DNA of 64,000 nt, taken from CAJBVW01 sp964457335. GTDB taxonomy: Bacteria > Myxococcota_A > UBA796 > SXON01. This document shows, piece after piece, positions 44,090 through 53,608 of this stretch. The notes below the pieces were generated by a model. That model was not told the DNA's origin. It did not search any database and saw nothing but the letters and a program-made list of their open reading frames with translations. The stretch's first letter is position 1, and each line of letters opens with the position of its first letter. A program made the position numbers and the translations under genes. The DNA is taken from assembly GCA_964457335.1 (NCBI GenBank), contig CAYWGD010000033.1, forward strand, positions 1-64,000. Reading direction: 5' to 3'.

Positions 44090-45634
44090 CTACCCGAAGA
44101 CCAACGGCCCCACGGTGAGCGCGATCGCCGCCGCGATCCCCGCGCACGCCACGTTCAGCAGCACCCCCGCGAACGCCATGTCCGACGGCGCCACGTCCCC
44201 CGTCTCCGCCGCGATCGCGTTCGGGGGCGTGCCCACCGCGAGGGTGAAGTCGCAGGACGCGGAGATCGTCGCGGGGATCATCCACACGAGCGGGTCCACG
44301 CCCGCGGCCACCGCGCCCGCGCCCAGGAGCGGCAGCGCGACCTGCGTCGTCGCCGTGTTCGACGTGAACGCGCTCATGAACGACACGCCCACACACACCG
44401 CCAGCACCGCCACCGGGCCGGGGAGCGCGGCGAGGTCCTTCGTGCCGCCCGCGAGCCAGGTGGAGAGCCCCGAGTCCTGGATCGCGTCCGCCATGGCGAA
44501 GCCGCCGCCGAGCAGGAGCAGCGCCGACCAGGGCGTCGCCTTCGCGGTGCGGCGCCACGAGATCAGGAAGCGACCCTCGTCGCCGTCGTCGTCCGTGCCG
44601 CTCGCGGCGCGTGTGGTGCGGCGCGGCAGCAAGAACAGCGTCAACGCCGCGGCGATGGCGACGAAGCTGTCGTCGATCTTCGCGGGCAGGAGCGCGCCCC
44701 AGCCGGGAACGCGGACGAAGCCGAGGTCCAGCGGCGAGCGGAACAACCACGCCGCGAAGCACGCGGTCAGCACGAGGAGCACGGCGCGCTCGCCCTCCCC
44801 CCACGCGGTGCGCGCGGGGGGCGGCGGCACGCGCTCGGACCGGTCGGGCACCGGCAACGCCAGCCCGTTCACGACGAACCACGCGAGCGGGATCGCGAGC
44901 ACCACGAAGGGCACGCCCACCGCGAGCCAGTCCACGAAGCGGATCTCGGCCCCCGTCATCTTCGCGGCGAGCCCCGCGAACACCATGTTCGGCGCCGTCC
45001 CCACCAGGGTCGCCACGCCGCCGATCGAGCAGGCGTAGGCCGTCGACAGGATGAACGACGCGCGGAGCCGCTTCCCGCCGCCGGCCCCGTCGGCCAGCGC
45101 GAGCGCGATCGGCAGCATCATCAGCATCGCGGACGTGTTGTTGATGATCGACGACACCGTCGCCGCCGCGATCATCAGCGCGAGCACCACCCGGCGCGGG
45201 CTCCTCCGCACCCACTCGGGCGCGAGCAGCATCGCCACGAGGCGCCGGTGGAGCCCCACCTCCTCCATCGCGTGCGCGAGCACGAACCCGCCGAGGAACA
45301 GGAAGATGAGCGGGTCGGCGTAGGGCGCTGCCGCGTCCCGCGTGGGGGCCACGCCGAGCGCCGGGAGCGCGACCAGCGGCACGAGCGCGGTGACGGCCAT
45401 GGGCAGCACGCCCCCGATCCACCAAACCGCCATCGTCAGCGTCATCGCGGCGGTGCGCTGCGCCTCCACGGACATGCCCGAGGGCGCCGGCGCGGCGAGC
45501 ACGGCCGCGGCGAGCGCGAGCCCCACGAGGACCCCGGCCACGCGGTAGGCCGGGCGCGCGCGGAGCGCGTCCCAGCTCTCCAACGCGGCGAACAGACCGG
45601 CGGACGACGATGCCACGGGCGCATCCTGGCACAC
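44090..45634 (-). CDS. DASS/SLC13-family anion transporter
   Basis: This is a 514-residue membrane protein with about 11-12 hydrophobic segments. Both family Ser-Asn-Thr signatures are present in degenerate form: SIINNTSAMLM in the first half and SAFTSNTATTQVALPLLG in the second. VGTAPNMVFAG and VGTPPNAIAAE are the pseudosymmetric partners. These features indicate sodium-coupled di-/tricarboxylate or sulfate uptake. A charged Asp-rich cytoplasmic loop (SGTDDDGDEG) lies in the middle. GTG 45634 is the open-frame start; other in-frame GTGs a few codons later are possible. It is divergent from the giant surface protein. The substrate is not resolved. Confidence 0.9.
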   Translation of the reverse strand: MCQDAPVASSSAGLFAALESWDALRARPAYRVAGVLVGLALAAAVLAAPAPSGMSVEAQRTAAMTLTMAVWWIGGVLPMAVTALVPLVALPALGVAPTRDAAAPYADPLIFLFLGGFVLAHAMEEVGLHRRLVAMLLAPEWVRRSPRRVVLALMIAAATVSSIINNTSAMLMMLPIALALADGAGGGKRLRASFILSTAYACSIGGVATLVGTAPNMVFAGLAAKMTGAEIRFVDWLAVGVPFVVLAIPLAWFVVNGLALPVPDRSERVPPPPARTAWGEGERAVLLVLTACFAAWLFRSPLDLGFVRVPGWGALLPAKIDDSFVAIAAALTLFLLPRRTTRAASGTDDDGDEGRFLISWRRTAKATPWSALLLLGGGFAMADAIQDSGLSTWLAGGTKDLAALPGPVAVLAVCVGVSFMSAFTSNTATTQVALPLLGAGAVAAGVDPLVWMIPATISASCDFTLAVGTPPNAIAAETGDVAPSDMAFAGVLLNVACAGIAAAIALTVGPLVFG

Positions 45635-45690
45635 CGCCCGGCCCGGCGAAAGCGGGCGGCCCGTGCTTCCCGCTCTCCGCGCGGTCGCGG

Positions 45691-45696
45691 TAGAGT
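45691..45696 (+). promoter_or_regulatory. Minus-10-like TAGAGT box 6 nt before the GTG of the giant protein
   Basis: TAGAGT, six bases, then GTG 45703, with no ribosome site. It has the same spacing as at lexA, the kinase and 58616. No clear -35. Confidence 0.45.
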
Positions 45697-45702
45697 CGCG
45701 CC

Positions 45703-48700
45703 GTGCGCCTCCTCCCCCTCACCGTCCCCCTCGTGCTCTTCCCCCTTGCGTACGCGGCCACGGGCGGTCCGGACGACGGGTCGATGGTCTACACCGACTC
45801 GGACGAGGCGGACGGGCCCTCCCACGCCTGGCTCGACGCCTCCGGCGGCGAGGCCCACGCGCTAGGCGACGACGACACCGTCACCGTCGATCTCCCCTTC
45901 ACCTTCGACTTCTACGGCACGGGCTGGGAGGAGGTGACGATCTCGTCGAACGGCGCGCTGTTCTTCCAGGGCGCCTCGCCGCTGTCCACGGGCATCTGCC
46001 CCGACACGGCCACGACCTGGACGGGCATCGCCGCCTACTGGGACGACCTCGCCGCCGGCACCGTGCACACCGAGACCTTCGGCACCTACCCGTGGCGCAC
46101 CTTCGTGGTGTCCTGGGACGGCGCGTCCCACGCCGACGTGGCCGGCAGCTCCGGCCGCTTCCAGGTGTGGCTGCTCGAGGGCCGCAGCGAGGCGGTCGTC
46201 GTGCTCGACGACACCACCTGGGGCGACCCCGCCCACGACGACGGCGCCACCGCCACGATCGGCACGAACGGCCCCGAGGGCGGCCTCGCGTGGTCGTGCA
46301 ACACGGCGTTCTCCGCCGGCAGCACGGTCTGGTTCGCCGACCAGCACGCGCGCCCCGACCGCGCCGAGGTCCTCACCGACGACATCGACGACCCCTGGAC
46401 CGGCCAGGACACCTTCGACTACGCCGGCCGCGCGCTCGCCACGGGCGACATCAACGGCGACGGCACCGACGACCTCCTCGTCGGCACCCAGGACCGGGAC
46501 GCGGGCGAGGTCGCGCTGATCTACCGGCCCGACGTGGGCGACAACCTCGCCAACGCCGACGCCACGTTCACCGGCGAGACCGCCGACGACGCCTACGGCG
46601 CCGCGCTCCTCGCCACCGACTTCGACGCCGACGGCCAGGACGACTTCGTGATCGGCGCGCCCGGCAACGACGACGCCGGCAACCGCGCCGGCGCCATCTA
46701 CGTGTGGGCCGGCGGGAGCTGGAGCGGCACCAACACCACCACCGACGCCGACGCCACCTGGACCGGCCCGTCCACCACCGCCGCGGCCGGCACCGCGCTC
46801 GGCGCCGGCGACGTCGACGGGGACGGCTACGTCGACCTCGTCGTCGGCGCCCCGACCGCCGACACCGCTGCCACCGACGCCGGCGCGTTCTACGTCGTCT
46901 ACGGCGTCGGCGCGGTCCCCACCGGCACGAGCGGCGCCTCCGCCGCCGACGCCACCTTCCTCGGCGACGACGCCGCCGACCAGCTCGGCTCGGCCTTCGC
47001 GGTCGGCGACCTCGACGGGGACGGCGCCGACGAGATCGTGACCGCCGCGCTCTTCGCGGACGACGGCGCCACCGACGCCGGCTCGGTCTACTGGGTCGCC
47101 GGCGGCACCTACAGCGGCACCTACGACATCGCCGGCGACGCCGACTGCCAGTTCTCCACCCCCGGCCCCAGCGCGCGGCTCGGCGCCTCGCTGCTCGCCG
47201 CCGACATCGACGGCTCCGGCCTCCTCGACCTCGTCGTCGGCGGCCCCACCGAGGACGGCGCCTACTCCGACGGGGGCAACGCCTACGTCTTCGCCGACCC
47301 CGGCGCGACCTGCCCGCTCGCCGCCAACCTCGCGAGCGCCACGATCCAGGGCGCCCGCGCCTCCGCGCAGCTCGGCGGCACGCTCTCCGCCGGGGACCTC
47401 GACGGCGACGGCGTCGACGACCTCGTGATCGGCGCCCCGAACATGACCTACGCCGGCTCGAGCGGCGGCGCGGTCTACGTCTTCACCACGGCGCCCACCG
47501 GCACGGTCTCGGCGTCCACCGCCGACCACGTGGTGGGCGGCTCCGGCTCCGCCGCCGCGCTGGGCACCGCGCTCGCGGTCGCCGCCAACCCGAGCGGGCC
47601 CGCCACCGTCGTCGCGACCGCCCCCTACGACAGCGTCGGCTACTCCTCCGACGGCGCGGTCTACCAGTGGACGTGGCGCCCCGACTTCCTCGACGACGAC
47701 GGCGACGGCTTCGTCTCCGCGGTCGCCGGCGGCAACGACTGCGACGACGCCCAGGCGGCCGCGTACCCCGACGGCACCGACACCTTCGGCGACAGCGTCG
47801 ACGGCGACTGCGACGGCTGGGTGGACGGCGAGGTGCGCGTGCGCGCCGACGCCGACGAGTTCGCCTGGGACCTCGACGACGTGGGCGGCGGCGCCACCGA
47901 GACCTACGGCTTCGAGACCTACGGCGACGGCGACGACGTCGCGAGCTACGGCTCGCTCACCTTCGCGGGCGACATCGTGGCGGACGACCTCGTCTACGGC
48001 GCGGCCGCCGTAGACGGCATCGCCGCCCGCGTCGTGACCGGCGGCTCCGTCGGCATCGCGTTCGCGGACCCCGTCGACGCCCTCTCCCTGCGCGTGCTGG
48101 ACCCCGACGACGACTTCACCCTGGCCGCGACGGGCCCCGGCGGCGCCGTCGTCACCGGCTACGAGTTCGCGCTCTCCGGCGACGACCGCACCGGCGGCCT
48201 CTACCGCGGCTTCACCTTCGCGGGCGAGGTCACGGCCGTCACGCTCACCGCCGCCGGCACCGACGGCTTCGGCCTCGACGCCATCGAGGTCGCGTGGGCG
48301 GCCGACAGCGACCGCGACGGCGACGGCTTCAGCGACGCCGACGGGGACTGCGACGACACCGACGGCGCGGTCCACCCCGGCGCGACCGAGGACCTCTCCA
48401 ACGGCGTCGACGACGACTGCGACGGCATCGTCGACGCGGGCGACGCCACCGCCTACACGAGCGCGTCCGCGTGGGAGGCCGCCGCCGCGGTCGATCCCTC
48501 CACGGTCATCGACTTCGAGGACCGCTCCGCCGCCGAGGTCGTCGACGACCAGTACCTCGACCTGGGCGTCCTCTTCGACGGCGCGCTCGTCGCCGCGTCC
48601 GACGTCGACGGCACCTCGCCGCACGGCGGCCTCGCCGCGGTCGGCTCCGCGTCGACGACCATCCTCTTCGACGAGGACCAGACCGCGCTCGCGCTCTACC

Positions 48701-50784
48701 TGCTCGACGGCGACGTGTCCTTCACGGTCCAGGCCTACGACGACGGCGTCCTCTACTACACCAGCACGGTCACCCCGTCGTCCGGCGACGCCTTCTACGG
48801 CCTCGTCTACGACCTCTCCATCGACGAGCTCGTCATCACCGGCGCGGACACCTGGGCGCTCGACGACCTCGTGTTCGCCGAGCTCGGCCTCGACGACGCC
48901 GACGGCGACGGCCAGACCGAGCGCGAGGGCGACTGCGACGACGCCGACGCCACCGCCTACGACGGCGCGGAGGAGACCTGGTACGACGGCGTCGACCAGG
49001 ACTGCGCGGGCGGCGACGACTTCGACGCCGACGGCGACGGCAGCGCGTACCCCGACGACTGCGACGACACCGACCCCGACACGAACCCCTCGGCGTCCGA
49101 GACGTACTACGACGGCGTCGACAGCAATTGCGACGGGCTGTCCGACTACGACGCCGACGAGGACGGCCACGACGACCTCTCCTTCGGCGGCGACGACTGC
49201 GACGACGGCGACGCCACGGTGAGCCCCGACGCCACGGAGGTCTGGTACGACGGCGTCGACCAGGACTGCGCGGGCGACGACGACGACGACGCGGACGGCG
49301 ACGGCTTCCCCATCGACGGCTCGATCGGCGGCAGCGACTGCGACGACACCGACGGCACGATCAGCCCCGACGCCGAGGAGATCTGGTACGACGGCGTCGA
49401 CCAGGACTGCTCCGGCAGCGGCACGAGCGACTACGACGCCGACGGCGACGGCTACGACGCGGACGCCTGGGGCGGCGACGACTGCGACGACACCGAGGTC
49501 AGCGCCTACCCGGGCGCCACCGGCGAGGTCTGCTACGACGGCGTCGACACCGACTGCGGCGGCGAGGACGACTTCGACTGCGACGCCGACGGCTACGCCT
49601 CCGAGGACTGGGGCGGCGACGACTGCGACGACGCCGACGACACCGTCAGCCCCGCGGCCACCGACCCGATGGGGGACGGCGTCGACACCAACTGCGACGG
49701 CGGCCCCGAGTACGACTTCGACGGCGACGGCTACGACGGCGAGGCGAACGGCGGCACCGACTGCGACGACGCCGACGACACCGTCAGCCCCGGCGTCGCC
49801 GAGCTCTGCTACGACGGCGTCGACCAGAACTGCGACGACTGGGACGACGACGACTGCGACCTCGACGGGTACGCCTCCGATTCCCACGGCGGCACCGACT
49901 GCGACGACACGGTCGGCGGCATCAACCCCGGGATGACCGACTTCCCCTACGACGGCATCGACTCCGACTGCGACGGCGACAGCGAGTACGACGTCGACGG
50001 GGACGGGCACACGACCGCGTTCTACGGCGGCGACGACTGCGACGACAGCGACGCGAGCGTGTACCCGGGCGCCACCGACGCCTGCTACGACGGCGTCGAC
50101 GCCGACTGCGGCGGCGAGGACGACGACGACTGCGATGGCGACGGCTACGCCGCCGAGGGCACCGGCGGCCTCGACTGCGACGACACCGACGCCGCCATCT
50201 CCCCGGCCGCGATCGAGGTCGAGGGCGACGGCATCGACCAGGACTGTGACGGCGAGGACGTGCTCGTCTGCACCGACTGCGACGCCGACGGGTTCGCGTC
50301 GGACGTGGACTGCGACGACACCGACGCGGACGTGTACCCCGGCGCCACCGACCGCTACTACGACGGCGTCGACGCCAACTGCGACGGCGCCAGCGACTAC
50401 GACGCCGACACCGATGGCGCCGACGCGATCGCGTGGGGCGGCGGCGACTGCGACGACGCCGACGCCGCGGTCACGCCCACCAACACGAACGACCCCTGCG
50501 GCGGCGGCGACGAGGACTGCGACGGCACGCTCGACGAGGACTGCGACACGGGCGGCGAGACCGGCGACGACACGGGCGACACCGACACCGACCTCCCCGA
50601 CGACACCGGCCCCGACACCCGCGACACCGCCGTCGACTGGCGCCCCGACCCCGACGAGCTCACCGAGCCCAAGTACGACGAGTCCGCGACCGGCTGCGGC
50701 TGCGACACCCCCGGCTCCTCGGGCGCGGGCGCGCTCGCCATCGCGGTCGCGGGGCTCGCGCTCGTGCGGCGGCGGAGGGGCTGA
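45703..50784 (+). CDS. Giant FG-GAP / MopE-like metal-binding surface protein with a MYXO-CTERM-type anchor
   Basis: This is a 1,693-residue secreted protein (signal MRLLPLTVPLVLFPLAYA). A beta-rich head (20-240) precedes six FG-GAP/integrin-alpha-like repeats (about 249-575), each with a calcium-type loop such as DLDGDGVDDLVIGAP. From about 664 to 1614 come 14 MopE-like putative metal-binding repeats (DxDGDGY ... DCDD ... YDGVDxDC), each with a Cys pair. Two jelly-roll-like domains interrupt them (about 715-865 and 920-1060). The tail has TGCGCDTPGSSGAG, a hydrophobic stretch, and RRRRG, the MYXO-CTERM sorting pattern. It is probably displayed at the cell surface and binds calcium or copper. 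Some DNA repeat units are nearly identical (for example at 48979, 49242, 49382), so unit number may vary between strains. Confidence 0.92.
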   Translation: MRLLPLTVPLVLFPLAYAATGGPDDGSMVYTDSDEADGPSHAWLDASGGEAHALGDDDTVTVDLPFTFDFYGTGWEEVTISSNGALFFQGASPLSTGICPDTATTWTGIAAYWDDLAAGTVHTETFGTYPWRTFVVSWDGASHADVAGSSGRFQVWLLEGRSEAVVVLDDTTWGDPAHDDGATATIGTNGPEGGLAWSCNTAFSAGSTVWFADQHARPDRAEVLTDDIDDPWTGQDTFDYAGRALATGDINGDGTDDLLVGTQDRDAGEVALIYRPDVGDNLANADATFTGETADDAYGAALLATDFDADGQDDFVIGAPGNDDAGNRAGAIYVWAGGSWSGTNTTTDADATWTGPSTTAAAGTALGAGDVDGDGYVDLVVGAPTADTAATDAGAFYVVYGVGAVPTGTSGASAADATFLGDDAADQLGSAFAVGDLDGDGADEIVTAALFADDGATDAGSVYWVAGGTYSGTYDIAGDADCQFSTPGPSARLGASLLAADIDGSGLLDLVVGGPTEDGAYSDGGNAYVFADPGATCPLAANLASATIQGARASAQLGGTLSAGDLDGDGVDDLVIGAPNMTYAGSSGGAVYVFTTAPTGTVSASTADHVVGGSGSAAALGTALAVAANPSGPATVVATAPYDSVGYSSDGAVYQWTWRPDFLDDDGDGFVSAVAGGNDCDDAQAAAYPDGTDTFGDSVDGDCDGWVDGEVRVRADADEFAWDLDDVGGGATETYGFETYGDGDDVASYGSLTFAGDIVADDLVYGAAAVDGIAARVVTGGSVGIAFADPVDALSLRVLDPDDDFTLAATGPGGAVVTGYEFALSGDDRTGGLYRGFTFAGEVTAVTLTAAGTDGFGLDAIEVAWAADSDRDGDGFSDADGDCDDTDGAVHPGATEDLSNGVDDDCDGIVDAGDATAYTSASAWEAAAAVDPSTVIDFEDRSAAEVVDDQYLDLGVLFDGALVAASDVDGTSPHGGLAAVGSASTTILFDEDQTALALYLLDGDVSFTVQAYDDGVLYYTSTVTPSSGDAFYGLVYDLSIDELVITGADTWALDDLVFAELGLDDADGDGQTEREGDCDDADATAYDGAEETWYDGVDQDCAGGDDFDADGDGSAYPDDCDDTDPDTNPSASETYYDGVDSNCDGLSDYDADEDGHDDLSFGGDDCDDGDATVSPDATEVWYDGVDQDCAGDDDDDADGDGFPIDGSIGGSDCDDTDGTISPDAEEIWYDGVDQDCSGSGTSDYDADGDGYDADAWGGDDCDDTEVSAYPGATGEVCYDGVDTDCGGEDDFDCDADGYASEDWGGDDCDDADDTVSPAATDPMGDGVDTNCDGGPEYDFDGDGYDGEANGGTDCDDADDTVSPGVAELCYDGVDQNCDDWDDDDCDLDGYASDSHGGTDCDDTVGGINPGMTDFPYDGIDSDCDGDSEYDVDGDGHTTAFYGGDDCDDSDASVYPGATDACYDGVDADCGGEDDDDCDGDGYAAEGTGGLDCDDTDAAISPAAIEVEGDGIDQDCDGEDVLVCTDCDADGFASDVDCDDTDADVYPGATDRYYDGVDANCDGASDYDADTDGADAIAWGGGDCDDADAAVTPTNTNDPCGGGDEDCDGTLDEDCDTGGETGDDTGDTDTDLPDDTGPDTRDTAVDWRPDPDELTEPKYDESATGCGCDTPGSSGAGALAIAVAGLALVRRRRG
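47692..50547 (+). repeat. Coding tandem repeats (14 DCDD units) in the giant surface protein
   Basis: These are degenerate units of about 120-150 bp encoding the DCDD...YDGVDxDC motif. Three units share a near-identical core around TACGACGGCGTCGACCAG and would be favourable for unequal recombination. The Asp codon GAC dominates, which also creates a spurious long open frame on the other strand. Confidence 0.8.
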
Positions 50785-50793
50785 CGGAACGTC

Positions 50794-50944
50794 GGGGGGG
50801 CGCTGCGGGGGCCCTCCCCCCCCTCACGGCGGACTTGCCGTCCGCCTCCGGGGGCGGGCTGCGTTCGCTCGGCGGCTTGCCGCCGCCGCCCCTCGCAGTG
50901 CTCGGGTCGCTCAGTCCGCCAGCCTTTCAGGCTCCGCCCCAAGA
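50794..50944 (-). repeat. Dispersed GC-clamped repeat, copy D, split by a multi-hairpin insert
   Basis: On the minus strand it starts TCTTGGGGCGG like the other copies. It is then interrupted by about 105 bp, and ends with the GGAGGGCCCCCGCAGCGCCCC half. The insert contains several hairpins, including AGCCT/AGGCT, GGCGGC/GCCGCC and GGCGGAC/GTCCGCC. It begins 4 nt after the stop of the gene at 50949-51884, in the same orientation, and ends 9 nt from the stop of the giant protein. It thus fills the convergent gap. Confidence 0.7.
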
Positions 50945-50948
50945 TCCC

Positions 50949-51884
50949 CTACTCGCCCAACCCCGCAATCTCCTTCCCGAACTTCTTGTCCGCCCCCAGG
51001 ACCTCGAGGACCTTCGCGGTCACGTCCTCGCCCGGGCACCCGCCGAGCTCGACCGGGTTCGCGCACCAGCCCACGTCGGCGGGGCCGCCCTTCTTGGCGG
51101 CGCGGCCGAGCGCGGCGGTGATGGCGGCGCGGAGCGTCTCGCCGTCCTTGCCGAGGTCGGCCACCCAGGCGTCCCTGCGGGCCTGGGCCTTCTTCACGTC
51201 GGCCTCGGTGGGCTCCTCCGGGAGGAGGTCCTCGAGGTCGGCCTCGAGCGCCTCGCGGCGGGCCTTCAGGCGCGCACCGACGAGCTTCTCGGCCACGTCC
51301 CCGCCGGCGATCCACCGGGTGGTGCCGGTGAGCGCCACGACGGGTTGCTCGGCCTTCGGCGCCTCCACGGTCGGCCACTCGACCGCCGCGATGGACGCGA
51401 GCTCCTTCTGGAGCGCGGCGTCGGCGTCGATGGCCGCGGCGAGCTTCGCGTTGAGGTCGACGCCCTCGCAGTTCTTGCGGCCCATCATGGCGAGCACGCC
51501 CGTGGCGCCGCACTCCCGCACGTCGTAGCCCTTGCCCACCGTCGGGAGCGCGCGCTCGACCGCCGCGCCGAAGACCTTGCCGTAGTCCTCCTGCAAGAGG
51601 TCGACGTGTTTCTGGAGCCGCAGGGACTCGCCGACGACGCGGCGCCGCGTCTTGTCGGACCACGCGCGCAGCTCCGCGGGCGCCGACGCCCCCAGGAGCG
51701 CCACGCCGAGCTCGAGCTCGCCCACCACGTCGCCGAGGGACGCCACGACGCCCGAGCGCTCCTCGAACGCCGGCCCCATCGACTCCGCGACGGTCCCGAA
51801 GAGCTTGCTCGCCTTCGCCACGTCGTCCGGGTGGTAGTGCGCGGGCTCGGCCGCCAGCACACCCGCGAGGAGCGCGACGATCAC
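50949..51884 (-). CDS. Secreted protein of unknown function
   Basis: This is a 311-residue protein with a short signal-like start (MIVALLAGVLAAEPAHYH), then an Ala/Glu/Lys-rich, largely helical body. Two possible Cys pairs are seen (RECGATGV ... KNCEG and GWCANPVELGGCPG). The family is not recognised. GTG 51884 overlaps the stop of the SDR gene (GTGA), so translation is coupled and a functional link to the SDR is likely. The repeat copy D begins 4 nt after the stop. Confidence 0.75.
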   Translation of the reverse strand: MIVALLAGVLAAEPAHYHPDDVAKASKLFGTVAESMGPAFEERSGVVASLGDVVGELELGVALLGASAPAELRAWSDKTRRRVVGESLRLQKHVDLLQEDYGKVFGAAVERALPTVGKGYDVRECGATGVLAMMGRKNCEGVDLNAKLAAAIDADAALQKELASIAAVEWPTVEAPKAEQPVVALTGTTRWIAGGDVAEKLVGARLKARREALEADLEDLLPEEPTEADVKKAQARRDAWVADLGKDGETLRAAITAALGRAAKKGGPADVGWCANPVELGGCPGEDVTAKVLEVLGADKKFGKEIAGLGE

Positions 51885-52732
51885 GAGCGGCCCCGGCGCG
51901 CGGCCCAGCCCGGATCGACGAGCTCGATCGACATCGGCGGCGGCTCCACGTCCGGCACGACCCGGTACTTCGAGAAGTCGGTGACGCCCTCCTCCGCGAG
52001 CACGTCCTCGTCGAGCCAGGCCTTGAAGCGCGTGGCGCGGGGGTCGCGCTTGAGCAGGGCGATCGTCGCGTCGGAGAGGATGTCGACCGTGCGCCACTGG
52101 CTGTCGTCGCCCATCCCGAGGTTCACGGTGGCGGCGGTCTTGATGGCGGCCACCGGCCAGAGCGCGTGGGCGGCGATGCCCTGCTCCTTCTCCTCGGCGT
52201 CGATCGCCATCGCGAGCATCGTCATGCCGATCTTCGAGACGAGGTACGGGGCCTTCCCGACGCTCGCGGCCGGGCAGATGGGCGGCGACATCATCAGGAT
52301 GTGGCCGTAGCCCTGCTTGCGCATGTAGGGGATGGCGGCGTGGGCGAGCGCGAAGCTCGCCCGGACGTTCACCGAGAACACGAGGTCGAACTTCTTCTGC
52401 GGCCAGTCCGCGACCGGCGCCCAGAAGATGGCGCCCGCGTTGTTGACCACCACGTCCACGCGCCCGAAGCGCTTCGCGGCCTCGTGCACCACCCCGGCGC
52501 ACTGCTCGGCGTCCCGCGCGTCGAACTGCACGACCTCCGCCTCGCTCCCGACCTCCTCGACCATGCGCTTCGTGTCCAGCAGCGTGCCGGGCAGGCGCGG
52601 GTCGGGATCCACGGTCTTGGCCGCGAGGACGAGCTTCGCGCCCTCCTTCGCGCAGGCCACGGCGACCGCGGCGCCGACGCCACGGCTCGCGCCGGTCACG
52701 ACCACGACGCGATCCTGAAGGGACTTGGACAT
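51881..52732 (-). CDS. SDR family oxidoreductase, HSDL2/citronellol-dehydrogenase-like
   Basis: This is a 283-residue SDR. The cofactor motif TGASRGVG is at 13-20, NNAG near 97-100, and the YxxxK pair is Tyr163/Lys167. The segment AAKTVDPDPRLPGTL after the second strand is typical of the HSDL2-like branch, which acts on hydroxy-acyl or terpenoid alcohols. A C-terminal extension of about 40 residues (FSKYRVVPDVEPPPMSIEL) is also typical. The ATG follows GAGGAG. The substrate is unknown. Confidence 0.9.
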   Translation of the reverse strand: MSKSLQDRVVVVTGASRGVGAAVAVACAKEGAKLVLAAKTVDPDPRLPGTLLDTKRMVEEVGSEAEVVQFDARDAEQCAGVVHEAAKRFGRVDVVVNNAGAIFWAPVADWPQKKFDLVFSVNVRASFALAHAAIPYMRKQGYGHILMMSPPICPAASVGKAPYLVSKIGMTMLAMAIDAEEKEQGIAAHALWPVAAIKTAATVNLGMGDDSQWRTVDILSDATIALLKRDPRATRFKAWLDEDVLAEEGVTDFSKYRVVPDVEPPPMSIELVDPGWAARRGRS

Positions 52733-52777
52733 CCGGGAGCTCCTCGAGAGCCCCCTAGCTAACTGCCGAGCGGCGGT

Positions 52778-53506
52778 TCAGTGCACCCAGTCGTTGGGGT
52801 CGGAGCTGCGCTTGGGCCGCCGCTCGTTGCGCCCGCCCTCGATCACCTCGAAGCGCGAGAGCTTGCGCTCGATCTGGCGCTTCTTCCACTTGAGCTGGGT
52901 GCGGCGGAGCGCGCCGTTGCGGATGGCGAGCCACGCGGACGCGCCGCCCCACGCGAAGAAGAGCAGCGAGGAGCCGAGATCCCGCGAGTAGAGCAGGTAG
53001 AGGAACGCGAGGAGCCCCGAGCCCCAGGCGAGCCAGATGGCGCGCACCGGGACGACGAAGAAGAGCAGGAACTGCGCGTTCGGGACCATGAAGCCGAAGA
53101 GCGCCACCAGCGCGGTCAGGAACGGCCCGAGGCCGAGGAACACGCTCGGGCCGACGAGGCCCGTCGCGAGCAGCACCGCGCTCGCGACCACGGTGACCAC
53201 CCAGCTGACGCCCAGCGCCTGCACCAGCGCGCGGCGGCCCAACAGGCCGTCCACCGGCGCGAGCAGGAAGAACAGGACCAGCCAGTCGAGCACCGCCGCG
53301 AGCGGCGTGGGCCCGCCGAGCAGAAACGACGTCGCGACCTGCCAGGGCTTGAAGCCGGCGCCGAACGGCTGCCAGGCGAACAGCCCCTCGATCACGCCGC
53401 CCGACAGCAGCTGGGCGACGTAGATCGCGAACAACGTCACGATGACGTTGCGCGTGAGGGGGGTCCAATTCGACCCGAGGTCGAGGCCGGGGAGTCCGTT
53501 CGCCAT
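52778..53506 (-). CDS. Rhomboid-fold protein without catalytic residues (pseudoprotease)
   Basis: This is a 242-residue protein with about six membrane segments in the rhomboid layout, ending in a basic cytoplasmic tail (KWKKRQIERKLSRFEVIEGG). The N-terminal TPLTRNVIVTLFAIYVAQLL and the later NAQFLLFFVVPVRAIW match the family. The position of the catalytic Ser (GxSG) is GLGPFL, and the last helix lacks the His (WGGASAW). It is therefore probably an inactive, client-binding rhomboid-like protein, a well-known class in other bacteria and eukaryotes. ATG 53506 has GGGAGAGA upstream. It lies upstream of the SDR gene on the same strand. Confidence 0.75.
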   Translation of the reverse strand: MANGLPGLDLGSNWTPLTRNVIVTLFAIYVAQLLSGGVIEGLFAWQPFGAGFKPWQVATSFLLGGPTPLAAVLDWLVLFFLLAPVDGLLGRRALVQALGVSWVVTVVASAVLLATGLVGPSVFLGLGPFLTALVALFGFMVPNAQFLLFFVVPVRAIWLAWGSGLLAFLYLLYSRDLGSSLLFFAWGGASAWLAIRNGALRRTQLKWKKRQIERKLSRFEVIEGGRNERRPKRSSDPNDWVH

Positions 53507-53608
53507 GTGATCTCTCCCTATCTGGTACACCCCGGGAGCGCTTTCGGCGCGCATGTTCGTGTCGAGGGCTCACCTTGCGGCGGGACCGAGGGCGGGCGAA
53601 GCTCTCCG

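Noticed and set aside
45862..50010. 1,382-codon open frame on the minus strand
   Set aside because: It is the antisense shadow of the Asp-rich repeat gene (GAC-rich codons read as GTC/Val) and has no domains or start signal.
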